From assembly GCA_964607575.1 (NCBI GenBank), contig CAZSLS010000002.1, positions 45,961 to 109,960 on the forward strand: a DNA stretch of 64,000 bases, written 5' to 3'. The notes under the pieces were generated by a model. That model was not told the origin of the DNA and made no database searches. It was given only the letters and a program-made list of their open reading frames with translations. Origin of the DNA: BS750m-G57 sp964607575. GTDB taxonomy: Bacteria; Planctomycetota; Phycisphaerae; SM23-33. Both the position numbers and the translations under genes were made by a program. Shown here one piece after another: positions 43,611-52,944 of the stretch (within the stretch, counting starts at the first letter, position 1; the number at the start of each line of letters is the position of its first letter).

Positions 43611-44990
43611 CTACTTGTCATCTGCGGACGCTTTTTCACTCAGACGTTTCTGCGCAACCGTATCGCCCTGCTGTTTGCACCACTCGGCGAGCAGTTTTCG
43701 CATTGAGCCGACTAGTTTGGCGTGCTGGGGAGAGTTGGCAAGATTGCGCATTTCGTGCGGATCGGTCCTGATATCGTAGAGTTCCTCGCCCGGGCGATGC
43801 TGGTACGCCTGGACGATTCTCCCGGCTTTGGCGTCGGTCTTGGCTTTGCGGACCCACGAATCCCAGAACGGCAGGTAGTGCGGACCCTTGCGGCAGCCGG
43901 TGATGTGCGTCGTGAACGTACGGTCCGGTTCGAGGTTCAGGATGTACCTGTGTGTTGGCGTGCGGACCGTTCGCCCCGGACAGTGGTTGGCGATACCCGG
44001 ACCGCCATTGTCGTTGCCCGTGTGCGTACCGAATACCACTTTGCGATGCGTTGTTGTCTTCCCCTCGACAGCGCCCATGAAGCTGCGTCCGTCGATGTTT
44101 TTGGGCTGATCGCCGCCGCCGGCCTCGACAAGCGTGGGCAGAATGTCGACAAGGTTAACCATCGCGTCGGTCACGCCGCGACCGACTTTGCCCGGGCGGC
44201 GGACGATGAAGGGAACGCGCAGCCCGCCGTCGTACAGGCACCATTTTTCAAACGGCCAGTTGGCGCCCTGGTCGCTGGTGTAGATGAACAGCGTGTTGGC
44301 CTTGTTCCGATGTTTGTCGACGGCGTCGAGGACTCCGCCGAGAATGCTGTCCATCCGCGTAACGTCGCTGTAATAGTTCGCCCGGTCGCTGCGCGTCTCG
44401 GGAGTGTCGACGTAGTTGGGCGGCAGGGTGATCTTGTCGGGATCGTAAGTGGTGTTCTTGACCCAGGGCGTATGGGGCGGACGCGTGCAGACTACCAGCA
44501 GCAGCGGTTTGGGCTTGTCGTATCCGGCGATGAACGCGGCGGCTTTCATTTCGCTGTTCTGCACCAAGTCGTACGGGAACCGCTTGCGCGGATTGTGATG
44601 GAACTTGCCGATGTGGGCGGTGTAATAGCCCATCGCCTTGAAGTATTCGGGCATGGTGCGGATGTTCCTGCGGATCGGCGTGCCGAACTTGTGCCCGCCG
44701 TTGCGATGGGGCATGAGCCCGGTCTCGATGACGCACCTCGACGGACTGCACAGCGGAGAAGCCGCAAACGCATGCGTAAAACGCATCGACTCACGCGCCA
44801 GGCGATCGATATTCGGCGTGCGAACGTACTTGTCGCCATAGGCGCCCGAATCGGCCCACCCGTGGTCATCGGAGATAAAGAGGACGATGTCGGGCTTCGA
44901 CTGCTTCTCGCGCGCAGTCAAGAAACGAGGCGCCGAAACCGCCGCCGCAAGAAACCCGACCTTCTTCAAGAAACCGCGTCTGTTGCACAT
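43611..44990 (-). CDS. Tat-exported sulfatase
   Basis: A 459-residue sulfatase. The Tat signal NRRGFLKKVGFLAAA is at residues 3-17, metal-binding DIVLFISDDHGWADSGAYG at 34-52 and the formylglycine site CSPSR at 81-85, the canonical C-x-P-S-R. GLMPHRNGGHKFG and YYTAHIGKFHH (the Lys-His substrate and metal region) follow. The C-terminus has the ELYDIRTDPHEMRNLA element. It is only about 32% like the sulfatase at 2840-4369 by eye, so it belongs to another S1 subfamily, nearer to sulfamidase-like enzymes with HGWAD motifs. AAGGA is 8 nt before the ATG. Confidence 0.92.
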   Translation of the reverse strand: MCNRRGFLKKVGFLAAAVSAPRFLTAREKQSKPDIVLFISDDHGWADSGAYGDKYVRTPNIDRLARESMRFTHAFAASPLCSPSRCVIETGLMPHRNGGHKFGTPIRRNIRTMPEYFKAMGYYTAHIGKFHHNPRKRFPYDLVQNSEMKAAAFIAGYDKPKPLLLVVCTRPPHTPWVKNTTYDPDKITLPPNYVDTPETRSDRANYYSDVTRMDSILGGVLDAVDKHRNKANTLFIYTSDQGANWPFEKWCLYDGGLRVPFIVRRPGKVGRGVTDAMVNLVDILPTLVEAGGGDQPKNIDGRSFMGAVEGKTTTHRKVVFGTHTGNDNGGPGIANHCPGRTVRTPTHRYILNLEPDRTFTTHITGCRKGPHYLPFWDSWVRKAKTDAKAGRIVQAYQHRPGEELYDIRTDPHEMRNLANSPQHAKLVGSMRKLLAEWCKQQGDTVAQKRLSEKASADDK

Positions 44991-45156
44991 AATTGTGATC
45001 CTTCCCGACCTCCATTATCGGCCCGGCCCGCAGACCTTTCAATATAATTGCCCACGGGGCGGGCGGAGTTTTCCCGACGGACACTCTTGTTATTTCGCCG
45101 CGTTTCGGATATTCACTTGCCCGGAAGTTCAGACTGCAAGACCGTAAAGGACCACT

Positions 45157-46824
45157 ATGCCTCAATTCATCTTCGAGATGCACGACGTATCCAAGCAATA
45201 CGGCGATCACACCATCTTTCAGGATATCAGCCTGTCGTTCTTCTACGGCGCCAAGATCGGCATCGTCGGGGAAAACGGTTCGGGCAAAACCTCGCTGTTG
45301 CGAATTATGGCTGGCATTGATGAGGATTTTGACGGCGAGGCCGGGCTGGTCAAGGGCATGAGTGTGGGCTATGTCCAGCAGGAGCCTGACCTGGACCTCG
45401 ACAGCACCGTTCGCGAGAGTCTGCAAGCTTCAATGGCCCCGATTCAGAATCTCATTGATGAGTACAACGCCGTCGCCGACCGCATGGGCGCCCCCGAGGC
45501 TGCGGACGAGATGGACGACCTGCTCAAGCGCATGGAGCAGCTCCAGGAGCGAATCGACGCCTGCGACGGTTGGGAGATCGATCGCCTCATGGACATCACA
45601 GCCGACGCACTGGTCCTACCGCCCGATGACATGCGGATCGCTACACTATCCGGCGGAGAGCGGCGGCGGGTCGCTCTGTGCAAGGTCCTGCTCGAAAAGC
45701 CCGATCTCCTGCTGCTTGACGAACCGACGAACCACCTGGACGCCGAGACCATCGCCTGGCTCGAACAGACGCTCCGCGATTACCCGGGCACGATCATCAT
45801 CGTCACCCACGACCGCTATTTCCTGGACAATATCACCAAGTGGATTCTCGAACTCGACGGCGGCCGCGGACTGCCCTTCGAGGGCAACTACTCGGCGTGG
45901 CTGGCGCAGAAAGCCGAACTGCTCCGCGTTATCGAGAAGAAGGAAACCCAGCGCCAGCGGACGTTGACGCGCGAACTCGAATGGATCAACAAGTCGCGCG
46001 GCGGAAAGCAATACAACCAGGCCCGCATCGACCGCTACGAACAGCTCGCCGGGCAGACCACGCTCGATACGACCAGCGATGCGATTATCCAAATCGTCGC
46101 CGGTAAACGCCTGGGCGACAAGGTGCTTCATGTCAGTTCCGTAAGTAAGAGTTACGACGATCTGACGCTGTTTGAAAATTGCTCCTTCGAACTGCCCCGA
46201 GGCGGGATCGTGGGGGTGATAGGACCAAACGGTACGGGCAAGACCACGCTTTTCCGCATGATCGTCGGCCAGGAGCAGCCCGATTGCGGTTCGATTGAAC
46301 TGGGAGATTCCGTCGAGCTGTCTTACGTGGATCAACATCGCGACGAGTTGGTCGACTCGCGAACGATCTTCGAGGAAATAACCGACGGTAAGGACCGCAT
46401 CGAACTCGGCGGAGGGAGCATGAACTCGCGGGCTTATGTCGCGAGGTTCAATTTTCGGGGCCCGCAGCAGCAGAAACGCTGCGGCGAGCTGTCCGGCGGC
46501 GAGCGGAACCGCGTACACCTGGCCAAGCTGCTCCGCCGCGGCGGTAATCTCCTGCTGCTGGACGAGCCCACAAACGACCTGGACGTCGCCACCATGCGAG
46601 TACTCGAACAGGCCCTGATCGACTTCCCCGGATGCGCGATGGTCATCTCCCACGACCGATTCTTCCTCGACCGAATCTGCACGCACCTGCTCGTAATGGA
46701 AGGCTTTGGCGCCACAACCTGGTTCGAAGGCGGATTCACCGAATACGAAAATCAAATGCTCGCCGCCAACGCCGACCGCCTCGCACACCGCCGAAGCAAG
46801 TACAAACGCCTGACGCTTCGTTAA
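45157..46824 (+). CDS. ettA: Energy-dependent translational throttle protein EttA (ABC-F ATPase)
   Basis: A 555-residue soluble protein with two ABC domains and no membrane segments, the same length as E. coli EttA. It binds the ribosomal E site and gates the first elongation steps according to ADP/ATP levels. Walker A motifs are GENGSGKTSLL and GPNGTGKTTLF, the signatures LSGGERRRVAL and LSGGERNRVHL, and Walker B LLLLDEPTNHLD and LLLLDEPTNDLD. The linker (about 240-310) and the arm region between domains fit the EttA subgroup. AAAGGA is 5 nt before the ATG. The end of the gene (46708-46765) is copied 8.2 kb downstream, marking a rearrangement. Confidence 0.95.
   Translation: MPQFIFEMHDVSKQYGDHTIFQDISLSFFYGAKIGIVGENGSGKTSLLRIMAGIDEDFDGEAGLVKGMSVGYVQQEPDLDLDSTVRESLQASMAPIQNLIDEYNAVADRMGAPEAADEMDDLLKRMEQLQERIDACDGWEIDRLMDITADALVLPPDDMRIATLSGGERRRVALCKVLLEKPDLLLLDEPTNHLDAETIAWLEQTLRDYPGTIIIVTHDRYFLDNITKWILELDGGRGLPFEGNYSAWLAQKAELLRVIEKKETQRQRTLTRELEWINKSRGGKQYNQARIDRYEQLAGQTTLDTTSDAIIQIVAGKRLGDKVLHVSSVSKSYDDLTLFENCSFELPRGGIVGVIGPNGTGKTTLFRMIVGQEQPDCGSIELGDSVELSYVDQHRDELVDSRTIFEEITDGKDRIELGGGSMNSRAYVARFNFRGPQQQKRCGELSGGERNRVHLAKLLRRGGNLLLLDEPTNDLDVATMRVLEQALIDFPGCAMVISHDRFFLDRICTHLLVMEGFGATTWFEGGFTEYENQMLAANADRLAHRRSKYKRLTLR
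46708..46765. repeat. 58-bp direct repeat, copy 1 (inside ettA 3' end)
   Basis: This copy encodes GATTWFEGGFTEYENQM of EttA. It matches 54946-55003 in the same orientation at 55 of 58 positions, with mismatches at 46719, 46759 and 46760. The two copies bracket about 8.2 kb containing the sugar-acid catabolic genes. Confidence 0.9.
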
Positions 46825-46862
46825 CTACGACGAACGGCATTTTGCCACGGCCGGCGGGGTCG

Positions 46863-46904
46863 GAAACGGGGCAGGGGTCGAACCTGCAACCTCCGGTTCC
46901 GTAG
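46863..46904 (-). pseudogene. 3' half of a tRNA-Arg (ACG-like), possible integration scar
   Basis: Read on the minus strand this has an anticodon loop CTACGGA (46898-46904, anticodon ACG), the 3' anticodon strand ACCGG and a variable loop AGGTT. A perfect T arm follows, GCAGG-TTCGACC-CCTGC (46871-46887), and a 7-nt acceptor strand (46864-46870). The 5' half (acceptor, D arm, 5' anticodon strand) is absent beyond 46904. A break at the anticodon loop is where tyrosine integrases often recombine, so this may be the displaced 3' fragment of a tRNA target. The Arg identity rests on the loop only. Confidence 0.55.
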
Positions 46905-47274
46905 AAGACATCGACAAAGTCCTTAACAACATATCTCAATTGTTGTTATCTGGACTCGGGGGAGGTAGTCCATCTCCGGCGGATTGGATTGTCGAATCCT
47001 GTCTTTGACCAAGCCGCGGGCGGGTGCTATATTGCCTGTGACAGGCTCAGACACGGTCTCTGGGCTTCAACGAACCCGTGGAAATGGGCTGATCGGATGG
47101 GACAGGTGATACACAAAGCTGATGTGGAACGGCAATCGAGCGTCGAACGCTCCGCCCTCCCCAAAACCCTCGCCCGCCGAGCCATTGGCGCACCCGCATG
47201 CGGAATCAAATTTCCCACCATTTGTCCTGCCGGCGAATACGCCACGTACGATTGATACAAGAACCTACTCCACC
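46905..47274. other. Intergenic region between the tRNA fragment and the xylonate dehydratase gene
   Basis: No convincing gene. It contains a small inverted repeat, TAACAAC (46924-46930) and GTTGTTA (46942-46948), near the tRNA scar; such repeats are seen at recombinase binding sites. The frame of the dehydratase is open upstream to 47122, but no ribosome site or family match supports an earlier start. Confidence 0.5.
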
Positions 47275-49227
47275 ATGAATGAACTACTCGACTCGGGCGA
47301 TCCGTCGCTTTATGAAGTAACCACCAAGGCTCCCGGTCCGCGCGGCAAGTTACCGCTATCGGCCGACATGCTCCGCAACCAACCCAGCGGCGGTGCGTTC
47401 GGAATGACCCATAACGCCGGTATGGGGTGGGCTCCGGAAACCCTCGACGGACCGCAATACCTGATGCTCAGTAACCTTGGCGGCATCCGCGCCGAGGACG
47501 GCTCACCGATTGCGTTGGGATTTCACACCGGTCATTTCGAGTTGGGCGTGGCGATGACCGCCGCCGCCGCCGAAATGAAACGCTCCGGCGCGGTCGTCTT
47601 CGCCGGACACTGCACCGACCCTTGCGACGGCCGCACCCAGGGAACGCCCGGTATGTTCGACAGTCTGGCCTACCGCAACGATGCGGCGTCGATCTTCCGC
47701 CGGTTGAGGCGTTCGATACCCACAATCCGTGGCGTGCTCGGTGTGGCGACCTGCGACAAGGGATTGCCCGCGATGATGATGGCCTTGGGCAGCTTCGGCG
47801 ACATTCCGTCGGTGCTGATGCCCGGCGGGGTCACCCTGCCGCCAACCGAGGGCGAAGATACGGGCAAGATCCAATCGATCGGCGCGAGATTCTCCCGTGG
47901 AGAGTTGAGTCTGGAAGACGCTTGCGAGTTGGGTTGTGGCGTGTGTGCTTCGCAGGGGGGCGGATGTCACTTCCTCGGAACGGCCGCCACGTCGCAGGTT
48001 GTTTGCGAGGCGATCGGTTTTGCGCTGCCGCATACAGCGCTGGCGCCTTCGGGACAACCGATCTGGCGCGATAACGCACGACGCAGCGCCAAAGCCTTGA
48101 TGGAACTGGACCGCCGCGGCGCCAAGACCGGCGATTGGCTCACCGACGCCTCGATCCGCAACGCGATGGCGGTGTTCGCGGCGTTTGGCGGATCGACCAA
48201 CCTGTTGATCCATCTACCGGCGATCGCCCACGCCGCGGGGTTGCGGAGACCCGGTATTGAAGATTGGACGCAACTGAACCGTCGCGTTCCGCGCCTGGTC
48301 GACGTGCTGCCAAACGGACCGGTCAATCATCCGACGCTGCGAGCCTATCTCGCCGGCGGCGTTCCGGAAGTCATGTTGCGGTTGCGGGACATAGACCTGC
48401 TGGAGTTGGACGCCGTGACTGTCAGCGGGATGACCATCGGCGAAATTCTGCAATGGTGGGAGACCTCCAATCGACGAACGTCGATGCGAAGGCGCCTGAG
48501 CGAGTGCGACGGTGTCGACCCGGACGACGTTATCATGACGCCCGAACGGGCCGGGCAACTCGGCGTGACCAGCACGATCTGTTTTCCGCACGGTAATCTG
48601 GCGCCGGAAGGATCGATCATCAAGAGCACTGCGATCGACCAACGTGTGGTCGATCCGGACGGCGTCTACCGCAAGACCGGTCCGGCGCGAGTTTTCCTGC
48701 GCGAGACCGACGCGATCGCCGCGGTCAAGGGTCAGACCGATCGGCCGCTGAAACCAGGCGACGTGCTTGTGCTGATGGGCCGCGGTCCGTTGGGTTCGGG
48801 AATGGAAGAGATCTTTCAAATTACTTCGGCGTTGCGGCATCTGTCCTGGGGCCACGAGGTGGCGGTGGTGACCGACGCCCGATTTTCCGGCGTCAGCACG
48901 GGCGCGTGCATCGGGCTGGTTGTACCCGAGGCGCTTGCCGGCGGACCGCTTTCCGGCGTGCGCGACGACGACCGCATCCGCATAATCATCGACCGCAACA
49001 ACCTCGAAGGCTCCGTTGATCTGGTGGGTGACGCCCAATCCGAATTCGGATCCGAGCATGGCGCGGTTGTGCTGACCGAGCGAGGCCCGCATCCGGATCT
49101 AACGCCCGACCCCGATCTCCCGGCGGAAACCCGCCTCTGGGCGGCGTTGCAGCGCTTCGGGGGCGGTATATGGGGCGGATGCGTGTTTGACGTCGATAAG
49201 ATTGTCGAGCGGTTAGAGGCCGAGTAA
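47275..49227 (+). CDS. yjhG: D-xylonate dehydratase, YjhG/YagF family (IlvD/Edd superfamily)
   Basis: A 650-residue enzyme (E. coli YjhG has 655). It dehydrates D-xylonate to 2-keto-3-deoxy-D-xylonate using an iron-sulfur cluster and Mg. From memory it matches YjhG along its length: GPRGKLPLSADMLRNQPSG, FGMTHNAGMGW, DPCDGRTQGTPGMFDSL, CDKGLPAMMMAL, CASQGGGCHFLGTAATSQVV, AAFGGSTNLL, PEGSIIKSTAID and TDARFSGVSTGACIG. Cluster Cys are in the DPCDGR, TCDKG and GGGC segments. The ATG at 47275 fits the family N-terminus, though no clear ribosome site precedes it. It converges with the minus-strand catabolic operon. Confidence 0.9.
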   Translation: MNELLDSGDPSLYEVTTKAPGPRGKLPLSADMLRNQPSGGAFGMTHNAGMGWAPETLDGPQYLMLSNLGGIRAEDGSPIALGFHTGHFELGVAMTAAAAEMKRSGAVVFAGHCTDPCDGRTQGTPGMFDSLAYRNDAASIFRRLRRSIPTIRGVLGVATCDKGLPAMMMALGSFGDIPSVLMPGGVTLPPTEGEDTGKIQSIGARFSRGELSLEDACELGCGVCASQGGGCHFLGTAATSQVVCEAIGFALPHTALAPSGQPIWRDNARRSAKALMELDRRGAKTGDWLTDASIRNAMAVFAAFGGSTNLLIHLPAIAHAAGLRRPGIEDWTQLNRRVPRLVDVLPNGPVNHPTLRAYLAGGVPEVMLRLRDIDLLELDAVTVSGMTIGEILQWWETSNRRTSMRRRLSECDGVDPDDVIMTPERAGQLGVTSTICFPHGNLAPEGSIIKSTAIDQRVVDPDGVYRKTGPARVFLRETDAIAAVKGQTDRPLKPGDVLVLMGRGPLGSGMEEIFQITSALRHLSWGHEVAVVTDARFSGVSTGACIGLVVPEALAGGPLSGVRDDDRIRIIIDRNNLEGSVDLVGDAQSEFGSEHGAVVLTERGPHPDLTPDPDLPAETRLWAALQRFGGGIWGGCVFDVDKIVERLEAE

Positions 49228-49300
49228 GGATCGAAGCGTCGAACTCCTGACCGCGCACACCGTTGACGTCGCGCGCCCGATAATCAGCCGAACAGACGGT

Positions 49301-50374
49301 TCACACCAAGTGCGGTGAGGCCAGGATCTTGATGTGATTGCGGCTGTTCCGCATGAATTCCTCGATACCTTCGGGGATAACGTTGCCCATAGAGATTCGC
49401 CCGGTGATGAGCGATTCGACGTCCACCATCCCGCGACCGATCAGTTCGGTCGCGATTCGATAGTCCAGATCGTAAACGTGCGAAAACGATCCGATGATGT
49501 CGATCTCGTCCCAGACGATCGGGAAGTAGTTTATACCGATCGGTTCGTTCAGCAGCCCGGTCATGACAACCTTCCCGCGTCTGGCGCAGAGTTCGACGGC
49601 CATCTTCATGGTGACCTCGTTTCCGCCGCATTCGATGACCCTGTCGACCATGGCTCCGTCCGTCAATTCGCGCAGCGCTTCGGCCGGGTTACCGGTGCGC
49701 GAGTCGATAATTTCATCGGCCCCCAGTTCCAGGGCCCGCTGTCTCTTGATGTCTTGGGACCGCTGCACCACGTAGATGGGATAGGCGCCGGAAAGCTTGG
49801 CCAGTTGCAGGGCGAGCAGTCCGATGGTTCCCGCCCCGACGATCGCCACGGAATGGCCGATATCGATCTGGGCCAGGCGAACGGCCCGGACGCAGACCGC
49901 GGTCGGTTCGGATAGAGCACCGAATTCCAACGGGATGGAATCCGGAAGCTTGAAGCATACTTCCTCGATGGTGTTGACGTATTCGGCGAACCCGCCGTGC
50001 GAGGTCAGTCCCAAGTGGGCCATGTTGTCGCAGTGGTGTTGGTTGTGCGTCAGGCAACTCGGGCAGGTCTTGCAGAAGATGATCGGGTCGGGCGAGACGC
50101 GGTCGCCCGGTTTCAGGCGGGTGACTCCCTTTCCCACCGCGTGGATTGTACCGACCATTTCGTGTCCGAGGATCAGGGGAGCCTTGGCGCCGGTCAGCGG
50201 ATTCGGTTCGTCCACGGGGATGTAGAGGGGTCCGTTTCTATATTCTTCGATGTCCGTCCCGCAAACGCCGCACCAGTCTATTTTGATCGTGACCTCCCCT
50301 TCTTTCGGCGGAGCCGGGTCCGGGAATTCCTCGAAGCGAATGTCATTTCTTGCGTGCCATACTAAGGCCTTCAT
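49301..50374 (-). CDS. Zinc-dependent alcohol dehydrogenase (MDR family, butanediol/sugar-alcohol dehydrogenase-like)
   Basis: A 357-residue NAD(P)-dependent dehydrogenase. The catalytic zinc site is in DWCGVCGTDIEEY (Cys) and LILGHEMVGTI (His-Glu). The structural zinc site is degenerate but recognisable (CKTCPSCLTHNQHHC, four Cys spaced as in the family), and the Rossmann motif is VGAGTIGLLALQLAK. The overall look is that of (R,R)-butanediol or sorbitol/threonine dehydrogenases. In this operon it could oxidise an aldose such as D-xylose to its lactone, which the SMP-30 gene would then open. This is context-based inference. It ends the minus-strand operon, starting 15 bp after the lactonase stop. 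Confidence 0.88.
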   Translation of the reverse strand: MKALVWHARNDIRFEEFPDPAPPKEGEVTIKIDWCGVCGTDIEEYRNGPLYIPVDEPNPLTGAKAPLILGHEMVGTIHAVGKGVTRLKPGDRVSPDPIIFCKTCPSCLTHNQHHCDNMAHLGLTSHGGFAEYVNTIEEVCFKLPDSIPLEFGALSEPTAVCVRAVRLAQIDIGHSVAIVGAGTIGLLALQLAKLSGAYPIYVVQRSQDIKRQRALELGADEIIDSRTGNPAEALRELTDGAMVDRVIECGGNEVTMKMAVELCARRGKVVMTGLLNEPIGINYFPIVWDEIDIIGSFSHVYDLDYRIATELIGRGMVDVESLITGRISMGNVIPEGIEEFMRNSRNHIKILASPHLV

Positions 50375-50389
50375 GTCTTGTCTCCATTG

Positions 50390-51271
50390 CTAACCGGCGA
50401 ACTCAAATGCTGGTGCGCCACTAACGTCCAACTCCGCCCTGAACAGCGAACCGGCCAGAGGTTGTTCTTCCTTGTCCCGGGCGGTCAGCCCGTCGCTTGC
50501 CGAAGTGATGTAAAGCTCGTCCAAATCGGGCCCGCCGAAAGCACATGATGTTGTCAGTTTCGCCCCGGGCACTGTCACGGTGTCCAACAACCGGCCGCTT
50601 GACGGGTTCCAGCAGCGCACCTCGCCGGCCCCGTAGATCGCGACCCACAGGTTCCCGCCGGCGTCGATCGACATACCGTCGAGGAAACCAACGTCTTCGG
50701 GGAGTTCCACAACTACGCGGCGATTGGCGATGTCACCTGTCTCCACGTCGTAGTCGAATGCTGCGACCTGAAAGGCCAGGGAGTCAATGTAGTAAAGCGT
50801 CGTCTGATCCGCGGTCCAGACCAGACCGTTGGAGATCGAGACGTCGGACAGCACTTTTCTGACCGACAGGTCCGGCGTCATGCAGTAGAGGCTTCCGGCG
50901 CCTTTTGCGAAATCGTAGGCCATCGACCCGGCCCAGAATCGCCCGGCTGGGTCGCACTTGCCGTCGTTGAAACGGTTGTTGGGCAACTCGGTCTCGACCA
51001 TGGCGATTTCTTCGACCGCTTCGGTCTCAAGATCGAGGCTGGCGAACCCGCCTTTGACGCCCAGCATCAGGCCTCCGGACTTGCGGGGTACTACGGTTCC
51101 GACATCTCGGCCGACGTTGAGCCCGCGGTTCTCGCCTGTTTTCGGATCGAAGACAAAAACCGTTTGCCCCATGATGTCGACCCACAGCAGGCGCTGTGCT
51201 TGCGAATGCCAGAGCGAACCTTCACCCAGACGGGCGCCCTGTTGCACAATAGGCTCTGCCTTCTTGGCCAT
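50390..51271 (-). CDS. SMP-30/gluconolactonase family sugar lactonase
   Basis: A 293-residue six-bladed propeller of the SMP-30/gluconolactonase/LRE family. It hydrolyses aldonolactones to aldonic acids using one divalent metal. Conserved positions are the N-terminal LGEGSLWHSQAQRLLWVDI (metal Glu), PNNRFNDGKCDPAGRFWAGSM (Asn and Asp), SISNGLVWTAD, YYIDSLAFQVAAFDYD and DGMSIDAGGNLWVAIYGAG (metal Asp). I chose the ATG at 51271, with GGGAG about 10 nt upstream; the frame is open further but lacks similarity. Within the operon it fits xylono- or arabino-lactonase. Confidence 0.92.
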   Translation of the reverse strand: MAKKAEPIVQQGARLGEGSLWHSQAQRLLWVDIMGQTVFVFDPKTGENRGLNVGRDVGTVVPRKSGGLMLGVKGGFASLDLETEAVEEIAMVETELPNNRFNDGKCDPAGRFWAGSMAYDFAKGAGSLYCMTPDLSVRKVLSDVSISNGLVWTADQTTLYYIDSLAFQVAAFDYDVETGDIANRRVVVELPEDVGFLDGMSIDAGGNLWVAIYGAGEVRCWNPSSGRLLDTVTVPGAKLTTSCAFGGPDLDELYITSASDGLTARDKEEQPLAGSLFRAELDVSGAPAFEFAG

Positions 51272-51297
51272 GCTGTTGGTTCTCCCATGCTGTCTTG

Positions 51298-52893
51298 CTA
51301 CTGAACGCTGTCTTTGGTCATAACGCCGTTGATAAGTCGCCACAGTCCGTCCGGATTGCTGTTTTGCAGCGCGGTCGGCAGGCAGGCGTCGGGGACGTTC
51401 TGTAAACATATCGGTCGCGAAAAACGAAGAATTGCGCCCGTGCCCACCGAAGTGTAGTGCGAATCGGTGCATGCCGGATACGGACCGCCGTGATTCATCG
51501 CGCTGCACACCTCGACGCCCGTGGGATAACCGCCCACCAGCAGCCTTCCGGCGCGAGCGGACATTATGGGCAGGAGGTCGGAATATGCGTCCAGGTCCGC
51601 TTGCGACCCGTGCAGTGTCGCGGTCAACTCGCCGCGGAACTTCCTTGCCACCTTGAACAGCTCGTCGTCGCTGGAACAGACTACCGCCAGCGTCGTCGGT
51701 CCGAAGAGCTCCTCGCTAAGTTCATCATCGGCAAGGAACGTGGTTGCATCAGTTCGGAACAGCGCCGGAACGGCGCGATTGCCCGCAGCCTCGAAGGTCA
51801 CAGTGTCGTGGCCGAGTAGGGTTACGGTGTCCTTGTTATCGAGCTTCTCGAAACCCGTGCGATAGGCGTCAAAGATCCCGGCCGTCAGCATCGTATCGCG
51901 CGATGATTCGGCCAGCAACCCGGCGGTCCGGGTGAGAAACGCGTCGGTTTCCTCGCCGGCGAGCATTACCAGTACGCCGGGACACGTGCAGAACTGTCCG
52001 ACTCCCAAAGTGACCGACTGCCTGAGGCCTGCGGCGATTTGCTCGGCGTTTTCCTTCAAGGCCTCCGGCAGGATGAAGACGGGATTGATGCTGCTCATTT
52101 CAGCGTAGACCGGAATAGGATCGGGCCTGGCGGCCGCGGCGTCGAACAGCGCCCGTCCGCCCTGCTGAGACCCGGTGAATCCGACGGCCTTGACGGTCGG
52201 GTGCTTGACCAGGTCCATTCCGATGCTGCGTCCGGGTCCGTAGAGGAGTGAGAAGATTCCCTCGGGCATGTTTGTGGCGGCGGCGGCTTTCTGAATGGCC
52301 AGGCCCACAAGTTCGGCCGTTCCGGGATGGGCGTGGTGGGCCTTGACGATCACCGGGCATCCGGCCGCCCATGCCGAAGCGGTGTCTCCGCCGGCGACCG
52401 AAAACGCCAGCGGGAAGTTGCTTGCACAGAACACGACAACCGGGCCCAGCGGTCGGCGCATCAGGCGGAGATCCGGTTTCGGGAAGGGGGTCCGGTCGGG
52501 CATCGCCGTTTCGATGCGAGCGTCTACCCAGCTTCCTTCACGAATCAGCGAGGCGAACAATCCGAGTTGACCGCAGGTCCGCCCGCGCTCTCCCTGGAAT
52601 CTCCCCTCGGGCAGTCCGGTCTCCTGGTTGGCCCGCGCGATCAGCGCATCGCCTAGATTCATTATTTCTTCGGCGACCTTGTCCAGGAAAACGGCGATCT
52701 CTTCCGGCGTCTTTTTCTCCAGCGCCTCTACGGCGGCGTCGGCAAGGGCGCACGCCTTGTCCAACTCGCCGGAGGTCGCATGATGGAACACCGCCGGTAG
52801 GGTTTCGCCCGTCGCGGGGTTCGTAGCGGTGAAGGTCTCGGGGCCCTCGGCCGATCGGCTCTGTCCGATAATCTGCTGTCCCGTCAAATCCAT
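51298..52893 (-). CDS. Alpha-ketoglutarate semialdehyde (2,5-dioxovalerate) dehydrogenase
   Basis: A 531-residue NAD(P)-dependent aldehyde dehydrogenase of the 2,5-dioxopentanoate type, the last step of oxidative pentose and hexarate breakdown to 2-oxoglutarate. The catalytic Cys is in VGQFCTCPG, the NAD site in VGFTGSQQGGRALFDAA and the general-base Glu in PVYAEMSSINPVF. SELFGPTT-type and GRLLVGGYPTGVEVC are typical of this branch, whose length (about 525) is longer than classic ALDHs. I chose the ATG at 52893 because GGGAG lies 8 nt upstream. It sits in the middle of the operon and defines the pathway's end product. Confidence 0.92.
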   Translation of the reverse strand: MDLTGQQIIGQSRSAEGPETFTATNPATGETLPAVFHHATSGELDKACALADAAVEALEKKTPEEIAVFLDKVAEEIMNLGDALIARANQETGLPEGRFQGERGRTCGQLGLFASLIREGSWVDARIETAMPDRTPFPKPDLRLMRRPLGPVVVFCASNFPLAFSVAGGDTASAWAAGCPVIVKAHHAHPGTAELVGLAIQKAAAATNMPEGIFSLLYGPGRSIGMDLVKHPTVKAVGFTGSQQGGRALFDAAAARPDPIPVYAEMSSINPVFILPEALKENAEQIAAGLRQSVTLGVGQFCTCPGVLVMLAGEETDAFLTRTAGLLAESSRDTMLTAGIFDAYRTGFEKLDNKDTVTLLGHDTVTFEAAGNRAVPALFRTDATTFLADDELSEELFGPTTLAVVCSSDDELFKVARKFRGELTATLHGSQADLDAYSDLLPIMSARAGRLLVGGYPTGVEVCSAMNHGGPYPACTDSHYTSVGTGAILRFSRPICLQNVPDACLPTALQNSNPDGLWRLINGVMTKDSVQ

Positions 52894-52944
52894 CGTCTGT
52901 GCTCCCATGCCTTATGATCGGGCGTTGTGAAGTTCCTGCAGTTT

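Noticed and set aside
46989..47260. Small overlapping frames in the gap before the xylonate dehydratase (88 and 77 codons)
   Set aside because: Both strands are open with GC-rich composition but have no ribosome site, signal or family resemblance.
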